A program made the position numbers and the translations under genes. Below, in pieces: positions 1-13,002 of a stretch of DNA of 64,000 nucleotides. Positions within the stretch are counted from its first letter, which is position 1. Each line of letters begins with the position of its first letter. The notes under the pieces are model-generated. The model was not told where the DNA came from. It did not search any database and saw only the letters and a list, made by a program, of their open reading frames with translations. This DNA is from Physcomitrium patens (taxonomy: Eukaryota > Streptophyta > Bryopsida > Funariales > Funariaceae), in NCBI RefSeq assembly GCF_000002425.4, contig NC_037256.1:3633774-3697773 (forward strand). Reading direction: 5' to 3'.

Positions 1-122
1 TAGAAAAAAACATCCGCAATTAACTGTTAATTTCATCATTTCACACTCTTTCTACAGTAAGCAGATGAAATAGTGTTGCCAGAAGGCTAAATGGATCAAA
101 GACCTTGGTACTAGTGCAATAC
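1..122 (-). other. Intron 3 of the ABCB-type gene (partial)
   Basis: The donor GT of the third visible exon is at 122-121 on the minus strand. No coding similarity to the next expected ABCB segment is seen down to position 1, so these bases are intron. Confidence 0.7.
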
Positions 123-1087
123 CTTCTCGCCAATTGCATCTTGAATGAGCATAGTATCCCCAGACATCCGAGAAATAACTTCGCCTGTTGTAGCCTCTTG
201 ATCAAAAAAAGGAACATCTTGCCTGAGAATCGTCTTGAGATACAGACTCCTGATACGAGCTGCTTGACGCTCTCCAGTTATCATCCAGCAGGAAATTTCT
301 ACTCAGGAAGTAAAACATTTAAGAAAATGTGAGTGCTTTAATCGGCTTATCTTAGTATTTGAGAGCACCAGCATTTACTCATTTCTCACGAAAAGGTGGA
401 ATAACACTAAAAACTGAAGCAAAAGTTCATCAAATGTCAACGAGAAGACTCACCCAAGTATGATGCAACTGCAGCTCCAATACCGAGGTACACAAACTTT
501 AAAGCTACCTGCACACGTCCAATTAATTCTCCCGGAGTCAAATTTTCAAATCTTCCGGCAGCACCACGGAATTGCCAGCAAAGAGAAAAGGCACGTAATT
601 GCTTGTGCGTATTGACACTGATCGCAATAACCGTAGCTGACTTTCTTTCAATTCTCACAGAAATGCCCAAGATTCACATACGAAAACCGCATACATGTAG
701 CATTCTCTGCACCTTTAGAGTAGAGAAGTGAAAAGAAAAGCGCACCTTGGAGACTTGATCAACCAGCACACTTGTGTCAGTTTGGTTGTTACCAAAAGAA
801 TTAACGAGATCGCCGAAGATGATCGTCATGATGGGCAAAGATACACCGTTGGCTAATGCACCGATACTGCCAACGATCATCAGTACGTAATCCAAGGGAT
901 CCGCAAACGCAAAAAGCTTCAGGAATGGCACGACCTCGACCTTCTCTTTTTTCTTCTTCTCCACCTTCGTAACATCCTTCGTCTTTTCCATCACGACCTC
1001 AGCGGCGTCCAGTGCCGGCGTCTTCTCCTCGCCAAGTGGCACCGCTGGGACTGGCACTGTGATATCCGGTATTGGATGGTCCGCCAT
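123..1087 (-). CDS. ABCB/MDR-type ABC transporter, N-terminal exons (partial)
   Basis: N-terminal part of a full-size ABC transporter of subfamily B (P-glycoprotein type), an ATP-driven plasma-membrane exporter. Visible exons are 746-1087, 454-508 and 123-298. All junctions are GT-AG and the phases fit (114 codons, then 18 codons plus 1 nt). The start at 1087 opens with MADHPIPDI; an in-frame ATG lies upstream at 1153, but the later start gives a normal family N-terminus. A Lys-rich linker precedes [19 protein letters not shown] and the first membrane helix with [17 protein letters not shown], then FGDLVNSFG. Exon 2 carries the second helix ([14 protein letters not shown]). Exon 3 carries the signature-like stretch [31 protein letters not shown] and [18 protein letters not shown]. 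The rest, including both nucleotide-binding domains, lies left of the window. The substrate cannot be inferred. Confidence 0.93.
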
Positions 1088-1900
1088 GCATAACAGCACC
1101 GCGGTCCCACGTCTATCTGCAGCAGCAAAGGGTCCAGCACAAGTGCACATCACTAATCAGAATACTGATCCTGCATCTTCCCGTCTCTAAAATTTCTCAA
1201 TACCAATCTACTGGACAGTGATCTTTCTTTCTCCTCCTAAATTCATCGATCTCGTTAGTCCCCATCCATGTGCATGCACACGAAATTCAAAAACAACGAT
1301 TCGCTGCACTTGAATGAGGTCATAATCCCCCCTGAACACTATCGATTCCAACCAAACCGCCTGCCACAATTGAACCACAACAAGCTCTTCATCACAGTGG
1401 AACCTACTCTCTTGGATCAGCTGAACACAACTCTCACAAAACGCTCAACCACACAGCTGCATAATGACCTCCCTCCCTCCCGCCCTCCCTCTCTCAACAA
1501 GTCAACTTTCCAAAGTCCGAAGCACCGAAGGTCCATCATCGAAACAAATTCGAAGTCACAGAAACCACTCATGGTGGAAAATGTACCATATAAACGGCGG
1601 TTGCAAACTAGCGAATCCAATCCTCCCGACGTTAATTTTCCTCCCCTACCCCCCCCAAAAAATCCTCCACCCTTGGTTTTCAAACAAAATCACGAATCCT
1701 CGACAGAAAGGGAATGAGGTTTGCGAGACCGATTCTGCTGCTGTAGTCGATCAAAACCGCGAACTACAAATAGGCCACGGGTGCTGCCAATTCGGCAACA
1801 TCATGGGGTTGTAGCGTAGAATGGCGGTGGGGTACGGCTCAAGGAAAGAAGATGAGTAACGACACTTCAAGGAAATGCTCGGTTCCGATGTAGAGAACTA
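1088..1900 (-). promoter_or_regulatory. 5' UTR and upstream region of the ABCB-type gene
   Basis: Non-coding by inspection. It contains pyrimidine-rich runs (1461-1500, CCTCCCTCC-type) and a C-rich tract near 1651-1675, as expected for a plant leader or promoter. Open frames on both strands here overlap one another and show no family signature. The transcription start is not determined. Confidence 0.3.
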
Positions 1901-4900
1901 TAGAACGACGACGAAGGAGAATGAAGCACGAAGGACGCAGCAAAACCCAAAAGGATTCTGAATTCCCTGCCGGGTGGCGGGGCCACCGGCTGATACGAAT
2001 CTCCCACCTCGCCCGGCCCAGCCTGCAATGGCCTTTCCCCAGCCCAAACCAGCACTAAAAGGGTCCAACTGCGTGTTTGTTCCAAACTCGACCCAACACC
2101 CGAAAGTGCTGCCCGGACAGTTGAAATTTAAAATAAAAAAAAATGGGTTTCATCACCAAACTACTACTGCTACTATTACACTATGGCTGGGCTGGGCTGG
2201 GCTGGGCTGCCCCAGTTGTAGCCCTATTCTGAGCTCTTCTTTGAAACCCATGTTCTCTGCCAATTCCTTAGAAGGAATAAACTCGTCATGCCCTTCATTC
2301 TTTCCATTCTCCAGTCCATATACTTTCGGCATGCTGTCGCATGTTCTTGTCCAAAGGCCCGTTCAAACGAATTCACTAATGGATGAGTAAATCTAGGAAC
2401 CGAATGTGTGGGTGGATGAATGTGTTAACTAACTATCCAACTATTTATATTGTATTTAATTAAGTCGTACCGGCCTTCTGCTTTTTATAGACAGGAAGGT
2501 GCTAATTATCCTTTATTTTGTTCGGTGTGGTTCAGTTTGGGGCTGTGCCACTTCATTTTATTTTATTTTATTTTACTTACTTTTTGTTACTTCTGAGAGA
2601 TGGCTATTTGTACCCAATTACATAGTACAAAAGGATTTTGATTCCTGTGATTATTTTTTAAGTCCCTCTATTTATTCATGTGTTTGTTTGGGCATGTTCT
2701 CAAAGGCGACTTTCTTCTTTGGAACACTTACGATCACTATACTCTCATCAAACAAAAAACAAACAAACAAACAATCAAGCAAAATGATGTACAAAATGTT
2801 GACAAAGTAATTCAATAAGATTATTGGACAAAATTTCCAGACTATTTTTTTAACCGTTACGTTTGCTGACATAAATATCTTCCAGCTGTAAAGAAACCTA
2901 ATTACATGCCAAAACTGGTGGTGAAAAGTAACTTGTGAATGGTTCAAATATGAGGTGTAGGACATGGTGAACAATGAAAAGATATATTTTGCCAAGCTAA
3001 CCACCAAAGCTACACATGAACCAACGCAGTTGCTGTCAAGCACCAAAGACTTGACATGTTGGTCCCCAACAAAGTTGTGACTGCAATAATGGAGACTCAT
3101 TCACTTTCAGGGATCCAGTCCCCATAATGCCTCAGATTTAATTTACTTGTCTATTCATTTTCACAAATATATGAAGAAAATCTAACACATGTGGTGGACA
3201 ATGAAATCTCAAGAGGTAACGGAGCTCTCCCTCGCTTGCAAATACCTCATTCGTCCAAGCTTCTCCTTTAAAGCACTATACCAGAAGTACATTTGAAGTG
3301 GAACATAAAAATGGATCGTTGATGTGATAAATTTTCTATTTACATTTGCACATTCAACTCGTACTCTATTTAGCAACTATAGTATACAAGCTTCGAAAGC
3401 TGGCTTTGAATATCTTCATACCCTCATAACGCCAGATCAATTCATTTTTTTTTCTATTTTTATTATGTTGGTCTTGTCGATTTTCTGGGCAGATGATATC
3501 GTATTCTAGACATGTCGATATTCTAGAAGCTGAAAAGTGAAACTAATCTCTAGAAGCCTACCCCTTCACATGATCAGTTATTCTTTTTTCCTTCCTCCTT
3601 TCCAACTCAAATGCTTGGCCAGCTTCGCGCATCATGCGTGTGGTCAGCAATAAGATTCGAACCCTCGCCGATTCACGTTGCGAGATTGAAGCGGTTTCAC
3701 ACTGCATCTGCATCAAGGTCAAAAGTTGTTGGTTTACGCCCAGGAGTTTCCAACGGGCAGAGGGGGACGGGCAGAGAGCAGAAGCATGAAGAGAAAATTA
3801 TATAGGATCAGAGGCAGTTAACATGCATGGATTCCGAGAAGTTGTGAAGGTGGGTTCAGTGAAGTTTCGGCACACATGTTCCCCGGAGATGCTAATCACT
3901 TGTAGAGTGGGTCAACATCTCGCCCGAACCCGGCTCGCTTGGAACAGCATCAGTGTGCTCCACGGGCAGCCCGAAAAAAAACTCATTAACTAAAATATAA
4001 CGTGGTGCCTTGAACACCACGGACAACTAAATCGTTCAATATCGTTAAGACCAGAAGTGACAAAAAGAAGGATACACGAAAAAACAAGGGAATATTGTCT
4101 CTTTTTGCAATCACCATGATATCATTCGTTTGCATGTATGCGTATGAACCAGTTAGTGTCACGGAATTAGTATGTATATATATACATATGTTTCTGAATA
4201 TGTACTTCAGTTGGGTCGACATGGAGGACAAATGAGTATCGTATCAGAAAAAGAAGGTGACATGTATCGATATACGCCAAGCGATGCTGAATGTCAACCT
4301 CCGCCGTCCTGTGATCAGGTAGAAGAAGCTTCTTCTCCCCTAAAAGCTGAAAGCTAATATTAGTTAAAATGTAACACAAACAATCTAGAAGTTTTTTATA
4401 TATAGGCGCTGGATGTACCTTGTAGTGTCTGGAAGCAGTGAATCTAAGAATCAAATGCATTGGCTGGAACCATGATCCTGAGCGCAAGTGGCATAACTGT
4501 ACAAAGCTTGGGCACCAAGCTTACTGCGGTGACTCGATTTAGTCTGCATTTCCCTGCCTGCCCATGCCCTCCAGATTCCGTCACGTCCTACTTCAGAAGT
4601 GAACCAAAAGCTGGTCCAGTTCGGGTCATGGTTGCAGCGAATCCCACGACATGTGTAACATTATGAGCCATCCTCGTTGTCAGGGTCATATGTTCTTTGG
4701 GTATATTCTCTTATGTTGCCGATGACCAGATCCGTACGAAGGTCTAGATTCTGCTTGGTTATTGCACTGCAGCCTGTATTCTTAGCACACCTGGTTGCAT
4801 TCCTCTTTCAGAAAATGATGAAAAATGCGTGGAGGTCGTTGAACAAAATTGAACTCTACAATGTCGTGGAAGGACCGTTGAGTCTCGTTGGGAATACTAA

Positions 4901-5425
4901 GTCAATGGACGATTACTTGGGGGTGGAAGGTACGGGATAGTCGGTATATTGGCATGCTCGACGTACTGTCATGACAGTCAAGGAGTGATGACCACGCCTG
5001 CCATTGTACTGGATTGGGTGCGGACAATTGCTGGTCTTCTGCATTGTATTGATGACAAATTCAACAGACAAGTATTGTCGCCCGCCACAAACCTGCATGG
5101 TTACGCTGAAAAACACGGTCCAAGAAATTAAATTCGATTTTCTCGTTTTCTAGAGCTCAATAACATTCCTGTCGAAGACGAATACTCTCCTTGGTTCCTG
5201 CCAATTCTTGGGCTTACAATGTGACTTCGCAGTAGATGCTCTAGGTCTCTGTATCTGCACAGAACTCGTTCAAGTGGCTCAACCCATTCTCCACGTCATC
5301 GTCTTGTTCGCCTTCCGGGACGGCTTTTCCATGTCCGTCGCATTCTCGTAGATCCCGGGACTTCGATACATTTCGCCATTATCTTATGCTTATTCATTTG
5401 AGATTGTAACGAGGGTGAGATCCTT
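1901..5425. other. Intergenic spacer, no gene recognised
   Basis: No recognisable coding region. It holds short simple repeats (GGCTG x5 at 2185-2209, TTTTA-type near 2552-2575, AAAC-type near 2752-2778). A stretch at about 4820-5130 has protein-like open frames that I could not assign to a family. Confidence 0.5.
2185..2209. repeat. (GGCTG)5 microsatellite
   Basis: Five perfect tandem copies of the pentamer GGCTG. Confidence 0.95.
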
Positions 5426-5763
5426 GCGTTCTAGACGTTGCCCTCCCTACCATGTTTGCCATGATTCAAACTCCGATCTCAACCGTAAATACATGGCTTA
5501 CAAAAGCCATCAAATTCAGTTCACCTCGAGCAAACCCCCTCACTAAAACCATCTCAAAATTCGGACAACCTTCCCAACCCTCAGCTTCAGACTACATTAA
5601 CAGAATGAAATCTTTGAACTCTGAACTGTAGGCAAGCGAAGTCTCGGTCGTCGAATCCCTTCATCACAGACTGAATAAACTTAATCTTGAAGAATGTCAT
5701 GAACATAAAAGAACACAAATGTGGCTATCCTTAGCTCAATGTCATGTTAGACCATGTGCTTAG
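5426..5763 (+). pseudogene. Protein-like relic of unknown family
   Basis: One frame on the plus strand reads as ordinary protein for about 110 codons, with a single interruption. It has balanced composition and pieces such as MIQTPISTVNTWL, SKFGQPSQPSASDYINRMK and ESLHHRLNKLNLEECHEHK. Just downstream (about 5752-5860) another frame continues in similar style (KKGRHPYHTKVPFYLAKIQ). No splice sites or gene context support a working gene. I do not recognise the family. It could be an exon relic of a host gene, a retroposed fragment or chance. Confidence 0.3.
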
Positions 5764-6559
5764 TCGCGAGGATAAGCAGGCGAGAGACACTAGAAAGAAG
5801 GGCAGACATCCGTATCACACCAAGGTGCCATTTTATCTGGCAAAGATCCAGTGTAGCATCTACTCAGTTCAGTATTGAAGTATCCACGAATCGAATCAAG
5901 CACCATGAAACTGATCTGTTTTTCCTGGTGCGGGTGCATAGAAGAGCATGAAACATTACCTTGTTCCAAGCTTGGATTAATGACTAGTAGCAACTGGTTG
6001 CTTAATTGGTTCTAAGTAAAACTGGCCAATCACGTGCAGAGATATTTTGCAAGAAAACACATCCCTAATGTATCAAAGTATGACAACTAGGCGAGTAGAG
6101 CGATTGGATAGTAATACAAGTCTAAATTAACTTCCAATGATCACGTGAAGTTGTAGAAAATTACATGTGCAATGATCATAGCATTGCTTGTGTTCATGTC
6201 CAGAGGTTTGTTCAAAGTTAGAGATCTAAGATTCCTCGCTTGCCGAAAGGGCTACCGCACTCAGCACTGCATGCAGTTGAAAATTACTTCAAACGGGCAC
6301 ATCTACAATACAGCAAACGCTAGTTTTTCGATGCAGAAGCGCGTGCATATGTTTCGGATGTAGTGGAAATGACTCCCCAGGGGCCAAAACATCTCTAGTA
6401 ATCACTTGTACCTGAGAAGGAACTGTCTTGGTGATTCTTCATCGTGCATGGTCACTCCAAGAGTCTAAAAATATTTACCCCAGCAACTATGGGAAAATGT
6501 CAAGGTTAGGCGCTTGGGTGTGGCGTATGAACTCGATCGATACACCATTGGTATTGGAC

Positions 6560-9500
6560 TTAAATAATTCGGTTCCTGATGTCCTCGAGCTTCTTCACAA
6601 TTTCACCTGGGGTTCGGTCAAGATCATCGGCAATTTTTTTTTGCAACTCCGATGTAAGCATTGAATACTGCTCACAGAGATCTCCGTCGATTACATCCTG
6701 CGACAGCCATGCAAAGAATAAGCCCTATACTGATTATACAGTGTCCATCGGGCCACAAAAACCAAGATCATTATTGCCCATTTTCACTAACCATTTCGCA
6801 AGAGATTACTGTAAAAGAGAGCCAAAAATAATGCATGTCCACACAAATCCTGGGGCTTGCGAGGTAGGGGGGCCAATTACCGCCCCTTCCTTGAGAATAG
6901 CTCTCTAAAAAAAAACCACCATATTCCGTCGTATTTCCAGCAGCATGCAACCAATTTATCACTATATTTCATAGTTGCAATTAGCATTTTACGAGGTTGA
7001 GTGGAAAAGGCTCCTTAGAGGCGGAAGGTAACTAAGCACGTCTTTAACGTCTTTTTGACAAGAGAGAGTCAATGACCCCTCTACTCCACGACAGAACAAT
7101 TCCTATTTAGAAGAATGGCTGGAAAGGAGCAACAAACCTTGACAGGGAAATATGCAGATCGGAATGCCATATGATCACGACCACACAGAGGTGGGTTTTC
7201 TTGTCGCAGGTGCATCTCAAGGTGGGAGAAAAAGTCTACGTCTTCACGAGATGAAAATGGCAACAGAGCTCCCATGCTTCCCATGACAGTGCCGTAAAGC
7301 ATACTCTCCCCTCCACCTGGAATGAGAGATGCTTTTTGCAAGCTTGTGACTACCTCTCCCACGTGAAATTGAATAATCTCGTCGACCTTGTTTGGTGCAC
7401 CATTTAATCGTCCTTGCTCCCATTTAATTTTCCCACCGGTAGGGTCATCTTCTATCTCCTCTGAAACATCTTGAGGTAAGCGCATGACATAAACATTTCC
7501 AAACTTGTCTGCTCCAGCCATGGTGTCAAAATCAATGTGCAGTGACGCAGTCAACCACCTTGGGCAGCTATCATCCGCAAAAGTGTACAATTGGTTTTCA
7601 TCGCGTCGATACTTCACATAATGGAATGACTGCGTTAAGAAAAACATTGATCAGAACTAGAGCCAGCTTCCCTCTCAATGACAACACCGCTATTTATTTC
7701 TCATTCGTAACTGAACATACTTCCATAGTTTGATAAACGAGTTCAGCTAATTCCTCAAAGAAGGGCTTCCATATTACAGTTGATTGATGCAAAAACTTGA
7801 GGAGCAAAAGATTGATAAAAGAAACGTTTGAAAGGGGGTATACGTACCTCTTGAATATCACCCACATATATTCTGTCCCCATAGGTATGAATTGCAATTA
7901 TTGTGTTGGGGAAATTTTTATTCTCGCACTTACGAAGCAGCTTCCTTTTCCCAAGATCGTATATTCTCAGGACCTGACCTACCCCGACCAAAAGTCGACC
8001 TTGAAACTGACACAAAGCAGTAGGAACCCCGTCAACAGGAGTCTTATGCACAAGTTCAAGAACTCTACCCTCTTCCGCAAACCTGTATATGTGTATAAAT
8101 CCACCGGATGCCTCTTTCCTCGGCATAAACTGTAAATCCTTGGCGGTTCCAACAGCTATGAGGGTCCCTAATTCCTTGTTATCGTGGAAATTAACAGTGC
8201 AAATACTGAAGGCTGCTTCATTTTCTTGCAACTCTAGAAGACATGTGGTTGTGCTAGTCTTTGGATCCAATACTCGAATGCACGACACCCACTTGTTCGC
8301 TTCTGCTTTTGGATAGCCGTATTGCTCATCGGGAAGAGGGTCTTCACTCTCTTCATCAGCCATTTCTTCATCCTCTCCATCTGCTTTCCCATTTTCGTGG
8401 CCGCCTTTACAAAGAAAAAAAGGCAATACGTTTCGAAAGTTCAAAATTACTCTGATAACATTTCTATATGCATTATGTATCCCTACAAAGAATAGATTGC
8501 TCGGTAACTAACACTGAAATATGTAACTAAACTTAGGAAATCAAGCACACAAAAAATATATCCAAAATGGAAAGGTTTTCTTCTAAATCTAAGCTTGATA
8601 CTGCAACTGAGGAAGGGCGAGACATAATCACCCGGAAGTTCCATACCTAGTGGTCTTGTAATGCACAAAAATAGAATCAACAATTCTCTAACAAAAAGAA
8701 GCTTAACTGATTGACAGACATCCCTTAGCAACCTTCACCACCATGAATCTTGAATGGAGAGATAGAGAAGTATAAAGCCCTCACCTGTAGCTTCCACTGC
8801 TTCCTTTTTATTCGCCTCCCGCTCCTCTGTACTAAAAGCACCTTCATCACTCTCGAGGATGATGAGAGTTTTCTGTTTGGGATGAAGAATGAATTTGCGC
8901 GGGGTGTACCGGAGGGGCACAACTGTTTGATTAAATGTCTCGCCGAGTCTCTCAATAGTAAATACGCGAAGAGCATCTCCAGCCACTGCCACGACACCTT
9001 CTGCACACTGATCTGAGGAAAACGATGCTGCATATTCCAGGGTTTCATATGACAACGGCGTCAATAAGAAATGCCCCTGATGAATATAACCGAGCCAAGG
9101 TCGGCTGGAAAGACATAGCATTGCCCGTCTGCCCCTAACTAAAGCCGAGAAGAGCTTAGGGGCTCGCAGACCTAAAAATCGGGTACGAGTGTCTGAAAGC
9201 TGTCCAGTCACCATATCTACCTCTGTCCTAAGCAGTACTCCATTTTGTAAACCCGCATTGAGAAAGACGCTAGCTGGGTGATCTGCGCCATCTTCACCTC
9301 CCGTCGAAGCCTGTACTTCAAGGAGAAGTAGCGATTCTGGAGGAGATGAGACTGCTTGCACACTCAAAATCTGCATACAATCATCTGGATCCAGGGACAG
9401 GATTCGAATTGTACTGTCATACGAACCAACAGCTAAGAACCGTGACCTTTGACGACCTTCAGGCACAGGCGCAATGTCAAGACAAGCTACATCTCCCGTC

Positions 9501-11242
9501 ATATCCCGCTTCTCAATTTCCATAAGTTGACCTGACATGTCCATCTCAAAATATATAAGCTCTCCCCCACTAAGGGCTATAACGACCTGCATTCGATTGT
9601 ATCCGACTTTCACGATTGTCTTCTTTCCTGGTGTTTTCCACTCGTTGATACGTCCATCGGACCTGATATGGCGAATACCACTCGGGTGCACCTGCATGAG
9701 AGAGTCGTCACCCAGAAGTGAAATTGCTAGGGAAGGAGTCGTGTCCAAGAAGCCACTATCGCTTACTTCCTCTACGGTCTCTCCAATGGAGAGCACCAGT
9801 GTAGCATTCACAAACGACACTACGATGTAAGCATCGAACTCATCGTTTGCGTGCTTCTTGACGGTCCACACGGCGCTTGGTACTCCGGGAAGCGGAGACA
9901 CGGCCATTTCTGTCACTGCAAGGCCAGGACGTAGGATGCGAAGAGATGATCTTGGACCCCTCCCACACAAGGAGAAAATTTGGGGAGTCTCTTCTTCAAA
10001 AATGTTTGCCACTTTCATGTCCATAATAGGCATCAGGCTCTCAATGTCATCAATTTGTACCAGATTCTTCAATTTTCTAGGCTGGAAGAACACAGGTTGG
10101 TAACCCTCCTCAGTTTCCACAAGAGTAGAAGACGACGACTCCACCTCCGGATCGTCACCGATGCTTTGAAACTGATACAAAGAATGGTTTCCAAACTCCG
10201 AAGCGGCGAAAAGAAAACCAGATTTTAGAACGCACATTGCGGATGTCACAGGGATGGTGTCGAAGTACTTAACCTTCAACTCTGTCACTTGATCATCCTT
10301 GTCGTAGTCCAAGGTGACCTTGAAAATGTCACCGTATTCGGTTTGCAATAAGAAGAAGAACAGAGCTTTCTGCTTATGAGTAGCAGCAGAAACAATCAAT
10401 ACTCCTCTATTCGGAGGCAGATCCTGCCTTCGTGGAATAACCGCGCGAATATCAGGATGATTTTGATTCTTGTAAATAACAAAATTTTCCGCACAAACGA
10501 GCACCCCGCTCGGTCCATCCCCTCCACCAGGTACTGTGACCAACATATTAGCTCCATTATCAATAGGTTCGGTCCATTTCCGAACAACATGGTTCAGCCC
10601 TAAATCGAGTTCATAAAACGTCAAGTGCTTTTGCGCTTCATTTGCTGCTTGCCCTGTAGGATCCTGGTCTGCCTCTGAATAATCTAGCTCTATAGCTGCG
10701 AAAATAGGGTTATCAAATCCACAATCAACACCTGTGATAGAATAAACAATTGTATGCGATTTGTGAGCCTCCAGGGGGGAGGAAATGGTCAGGCGCGCAG
10801 CATTGTCACGATTGAGTACATAAACCAGCTTCTGCTTCTCACAAGCACTGATCATAACAGCACGCCCCTTAGGATCCACTGCTAAATACTGCCCAGGCAC
10901 GATCCTCCGACACCCCGACTTCCCAAACGTCTCCTGATGAACCTTTTCAAACAGATTCTTCTCTTTGTTATACTCTAGAATCACTATTCGACCCGAGTCC
11001 GATCCTACAACAATATAATCTTTCTGCGACCCGGTGAGGCGAAATTGCGTCAGCGACCGAATGGCTCCAAATATTTCCACCGAGAGCATTGTCTGCAGCT
11101 TCCCATTATCGTCAGGCCGCAGCAAGTCCAGCACCTTGCCTCTAGCCACCACAATCTCCTGCGTCTTGCCACCCGTGAAGTTGCCATACGTCGCACAAAC
11201 TATTCCTGTCGCCGACTGCAACGTCAAACTGTACAAATACAT
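6560..11242 (-). CDS. SF3B3: Splicing factor 3B subunit 3 (SF3B3/SAP130)
   Basis: Subunit of the SF3b complex of U2 snRNP, which recognises the branch site in the nucleus; related to DDB1 and CPSF160. Exons are 8785-11242, 7848-8404, 7138-7629 and 6560-6697, all GT-AG. They sum to 3645 bp, or 1214 aa plus stop, the same length as the Arabidopsis protein. The start MYLYSLTLQ matches the family N-terminus. The N-terminal MMS1/CPSF-like beta-propeller region fills exon 1 (819 codons). An acidic linker lies at about residues 829-846 (DGEDEEMADEESEDP). The CPSF_A region follows with ANKWVSCIRVLDP, LVGVGQVLRIYDLGK, SFHYVKYRRDENQL, DTMAGADKFGN and PPLCGRDHMAFRS. The last exon gives DVIDGDLCEQ and ends KLEDIRNRII. 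It looks intact. One very large first exon and only three introns are notable. Confidence 0.98.
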
Positions 11243-11618
11243 TGTTTGATGTTTCTACTACACCACTAACTCAACGGGCTTACTCTACGCTCCTTCGCAA
11301 GTCCACGATCAATCTCACTGCTGCACCGCAAACAACCAAAGAAAACTGGCGGTGCCGGAATCCCGCAATCGGCTCACTGATAAACCCTGCTATGGCGAGT
11401 CTTGATTGATCAAAAACCCTAGTTGCAGTGCAATCGATCCTCGGCGTAGAAGCAAAGGAAAACCTGTAACCTGCGCAACAGAGGATTCCAGTGCTGCTAA
11501 CCGACACAATCTGCGCATGCCCTAACAACAACGACAACAACACAGCCTCGATTGTGCGAGACCGACGAAGCAGGAGGAGAAAGACTCACGAGCACGGAAG
11601 ACACTGGACGCGGGTGTG
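11243..11618 (-). promoter_or_regulatory. 5' UTR and promoter region of SF3B3
   Basis: Sequence directly upstream of the SF3B3 start. On the minus strand there is a good donor-like GTGAGT near 11587 and acceptor-like CAG sites nearer the ATG (for example about 11475-11520), so a 5' UTR intron is possible but unproven. No separate gene is seen. Confidence 0.35.
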
Positions 11619-11728
11619 CGGCTACCTGCGGCTTCTCGCGTCATCTTGCGGTAAATAGCGTCGTATAACGGTACCTTGCGTCGGATCACGGCGTATTACG
11701 GCAGATCGCGGCTCTTAGCATCTTCGTA
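11619..11728. repeat. Degenerate 10-bp-periodic CpG-bearing array
   Basis: Eleven consecutive 10-bp units. Nearly all begin GCGG, GCGT or ACGG, and the rest of each unit varies. The CG dinucleotide recurs at the same place in almost every unit, once per helical turn. It lies about 380 bp upstream of the SF3B3 start. Confidence 0.7.
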
Positions 11729-12437
11729 AGTTTCCTCCTTGTTCCTTCTTTTCTTTCCAGCTTGTCATTTCTTCACTGAAAGGAACGTGTGAGTTGAAGC
11801 TCATAAGTTGACGTTTCTTCACAAATAAAGGATCTTAGTTTAGATATAGGATTGAGGGTCAAAAAGATTAGGAAAATTTTCAAAACTATCTTGAAATTTT
11901 TCAAAATATTAAGAATACTCCCATATTATTAACTAGATGAACCCATATTGTTGTCACGGAAAGTATAACTTAAAATAATTTATATTAATTATTTCAATAA
12001 ATTATCATATTATTTAAATTATTTCAATAAATAACTTCAATAATTATTGGAATTGAAATAATAGGTCTATTAAAGTAAGTACTTTTAACTGAAAGGATAC
12101 AAATTGTAACAATTTACTTTGGATTTAAGAATTTCAAATTTTCTTACAATCAATTCAATATACTTTAAGCATTTCATGTTGCAAAAATAAATAAACAAAT
12201 AAAAGACCATGAACTACTCTACCATATAAGATTCATTTTTTATTTGCAGGCATTGTATTATAGTATATTTGATGCTATAATAAACATATTTATTATGCAA
12301 TGATGATATGATTATACACTATAAAATATGATTCAATCATCTTTCTAATGCAATTACAAACATAGACATAGCTTTATGTCAAAAAATTTAAGCCTTTAGT
12401 TATTCTTTATCACTTATCAATAAGTTTGCCTAATAAA
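11729..12437. other. AT-rich spacer left of the retrotransposon nest
   Basis: No gene seen. Around 11930-11975 a short piece (AGATGAACCCATATTG and following) matches the start of the dispersed repeat found at 33.9, 36.0 and 37.15 kb. Confidence 0.5.
12433..12437. repeat. Target-site duplication of A, left copy
   Basis: ATAAA directly before the 5' LTR; the right copy after the 3' LTR at 31576-31580 is ATAAG (4 of 5 identical), consistent with an old insertion. Confidence 0.75.
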
Positions 12438-12989
12438 TTTCACGGACATATATTTACTATAATTGTAATCTAAGTGATATGAATAGGTAGAAGTAGATAA
12501 AAGTAGATTAATTTCATATTATCTTCTAGAAAAGCTTCTTAGAAGCTTCATAGATGTTGCTTTGACTTTACATGTGTTTATACTTTATTGGTAGGTTAAA
12601 AACTTGGTCAACAAGTTAATCACATGCTATACATATTGATAGCTTGCGAAACAAGCTAACTATGTGGCACCGACATAGAAAACTTGCCTTGGAAGTTAAA
12701 ATATGTGTTGTGCAAAGTCAGCACGTTTTTGGAAGTCCTATAGAACGTCGTCACATAACTCCTAGGTAGATAGTATATATAAAGAGGCAAGAGTGAAGCC
12801 TTCTTCATTCTTGTCAAGTCCTTTCTTGCTTTTAGTCTAGTTTCAAGGGTCTCTAGTTTTCTTGTCTTTTAGCAATAGTCATTCCAATTTCTTTTTTAAT
12901 ATACATATTTAATTATTTCTATTTTGTCATCTTTCTTTGAAAAAAATCTCACTTATTTATTTATTTTTATCAAGTTTTTGTCCTTGACA
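12438..12989 (+). repeat. Element A 5' LTR
   Basis: 552 bp, ending CCTTGACA. Homologous to 31027-31575 and more distantly to the LTRs of B and C. Carries a TATA-like stretch near its middle. Confidence 0.93.
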
Positions 12990-12991
12990 GA

Positions 12992-13002
12992 TTGACAAGA
13001 GT
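12992..13002 (+). other. Putative primer-binding site of A
   Basis: TTGACAAGAGT, two bases after the 5' LTR. It is the same 11-mer as in B and C, and is complementary to the predicted RNA start within the LTR apart from one base that can form a G-U pair. Confidence 0.55.

Noticed and set aside
1268-1814. Open frames of 88 to 149 codons on both strands upstream of the ABCB gene
   Set aside because: They overlap one another in several frames in C-rich sequence and show no domain pattern; more likely promoter and leader.
2672-3100. 142-codon minus-strand open frame
   Set aside because: Composition follows AT-rich simple repeats, with no family signature and no splice context.
3650-3725. AAGATTCGAACCCT resembles the B box of a tRNA gene or SINE on the minus strand
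   Set aside because: No T-arm stem pairs around it, no A box at a proper distance and no acceptor stem on either strand.
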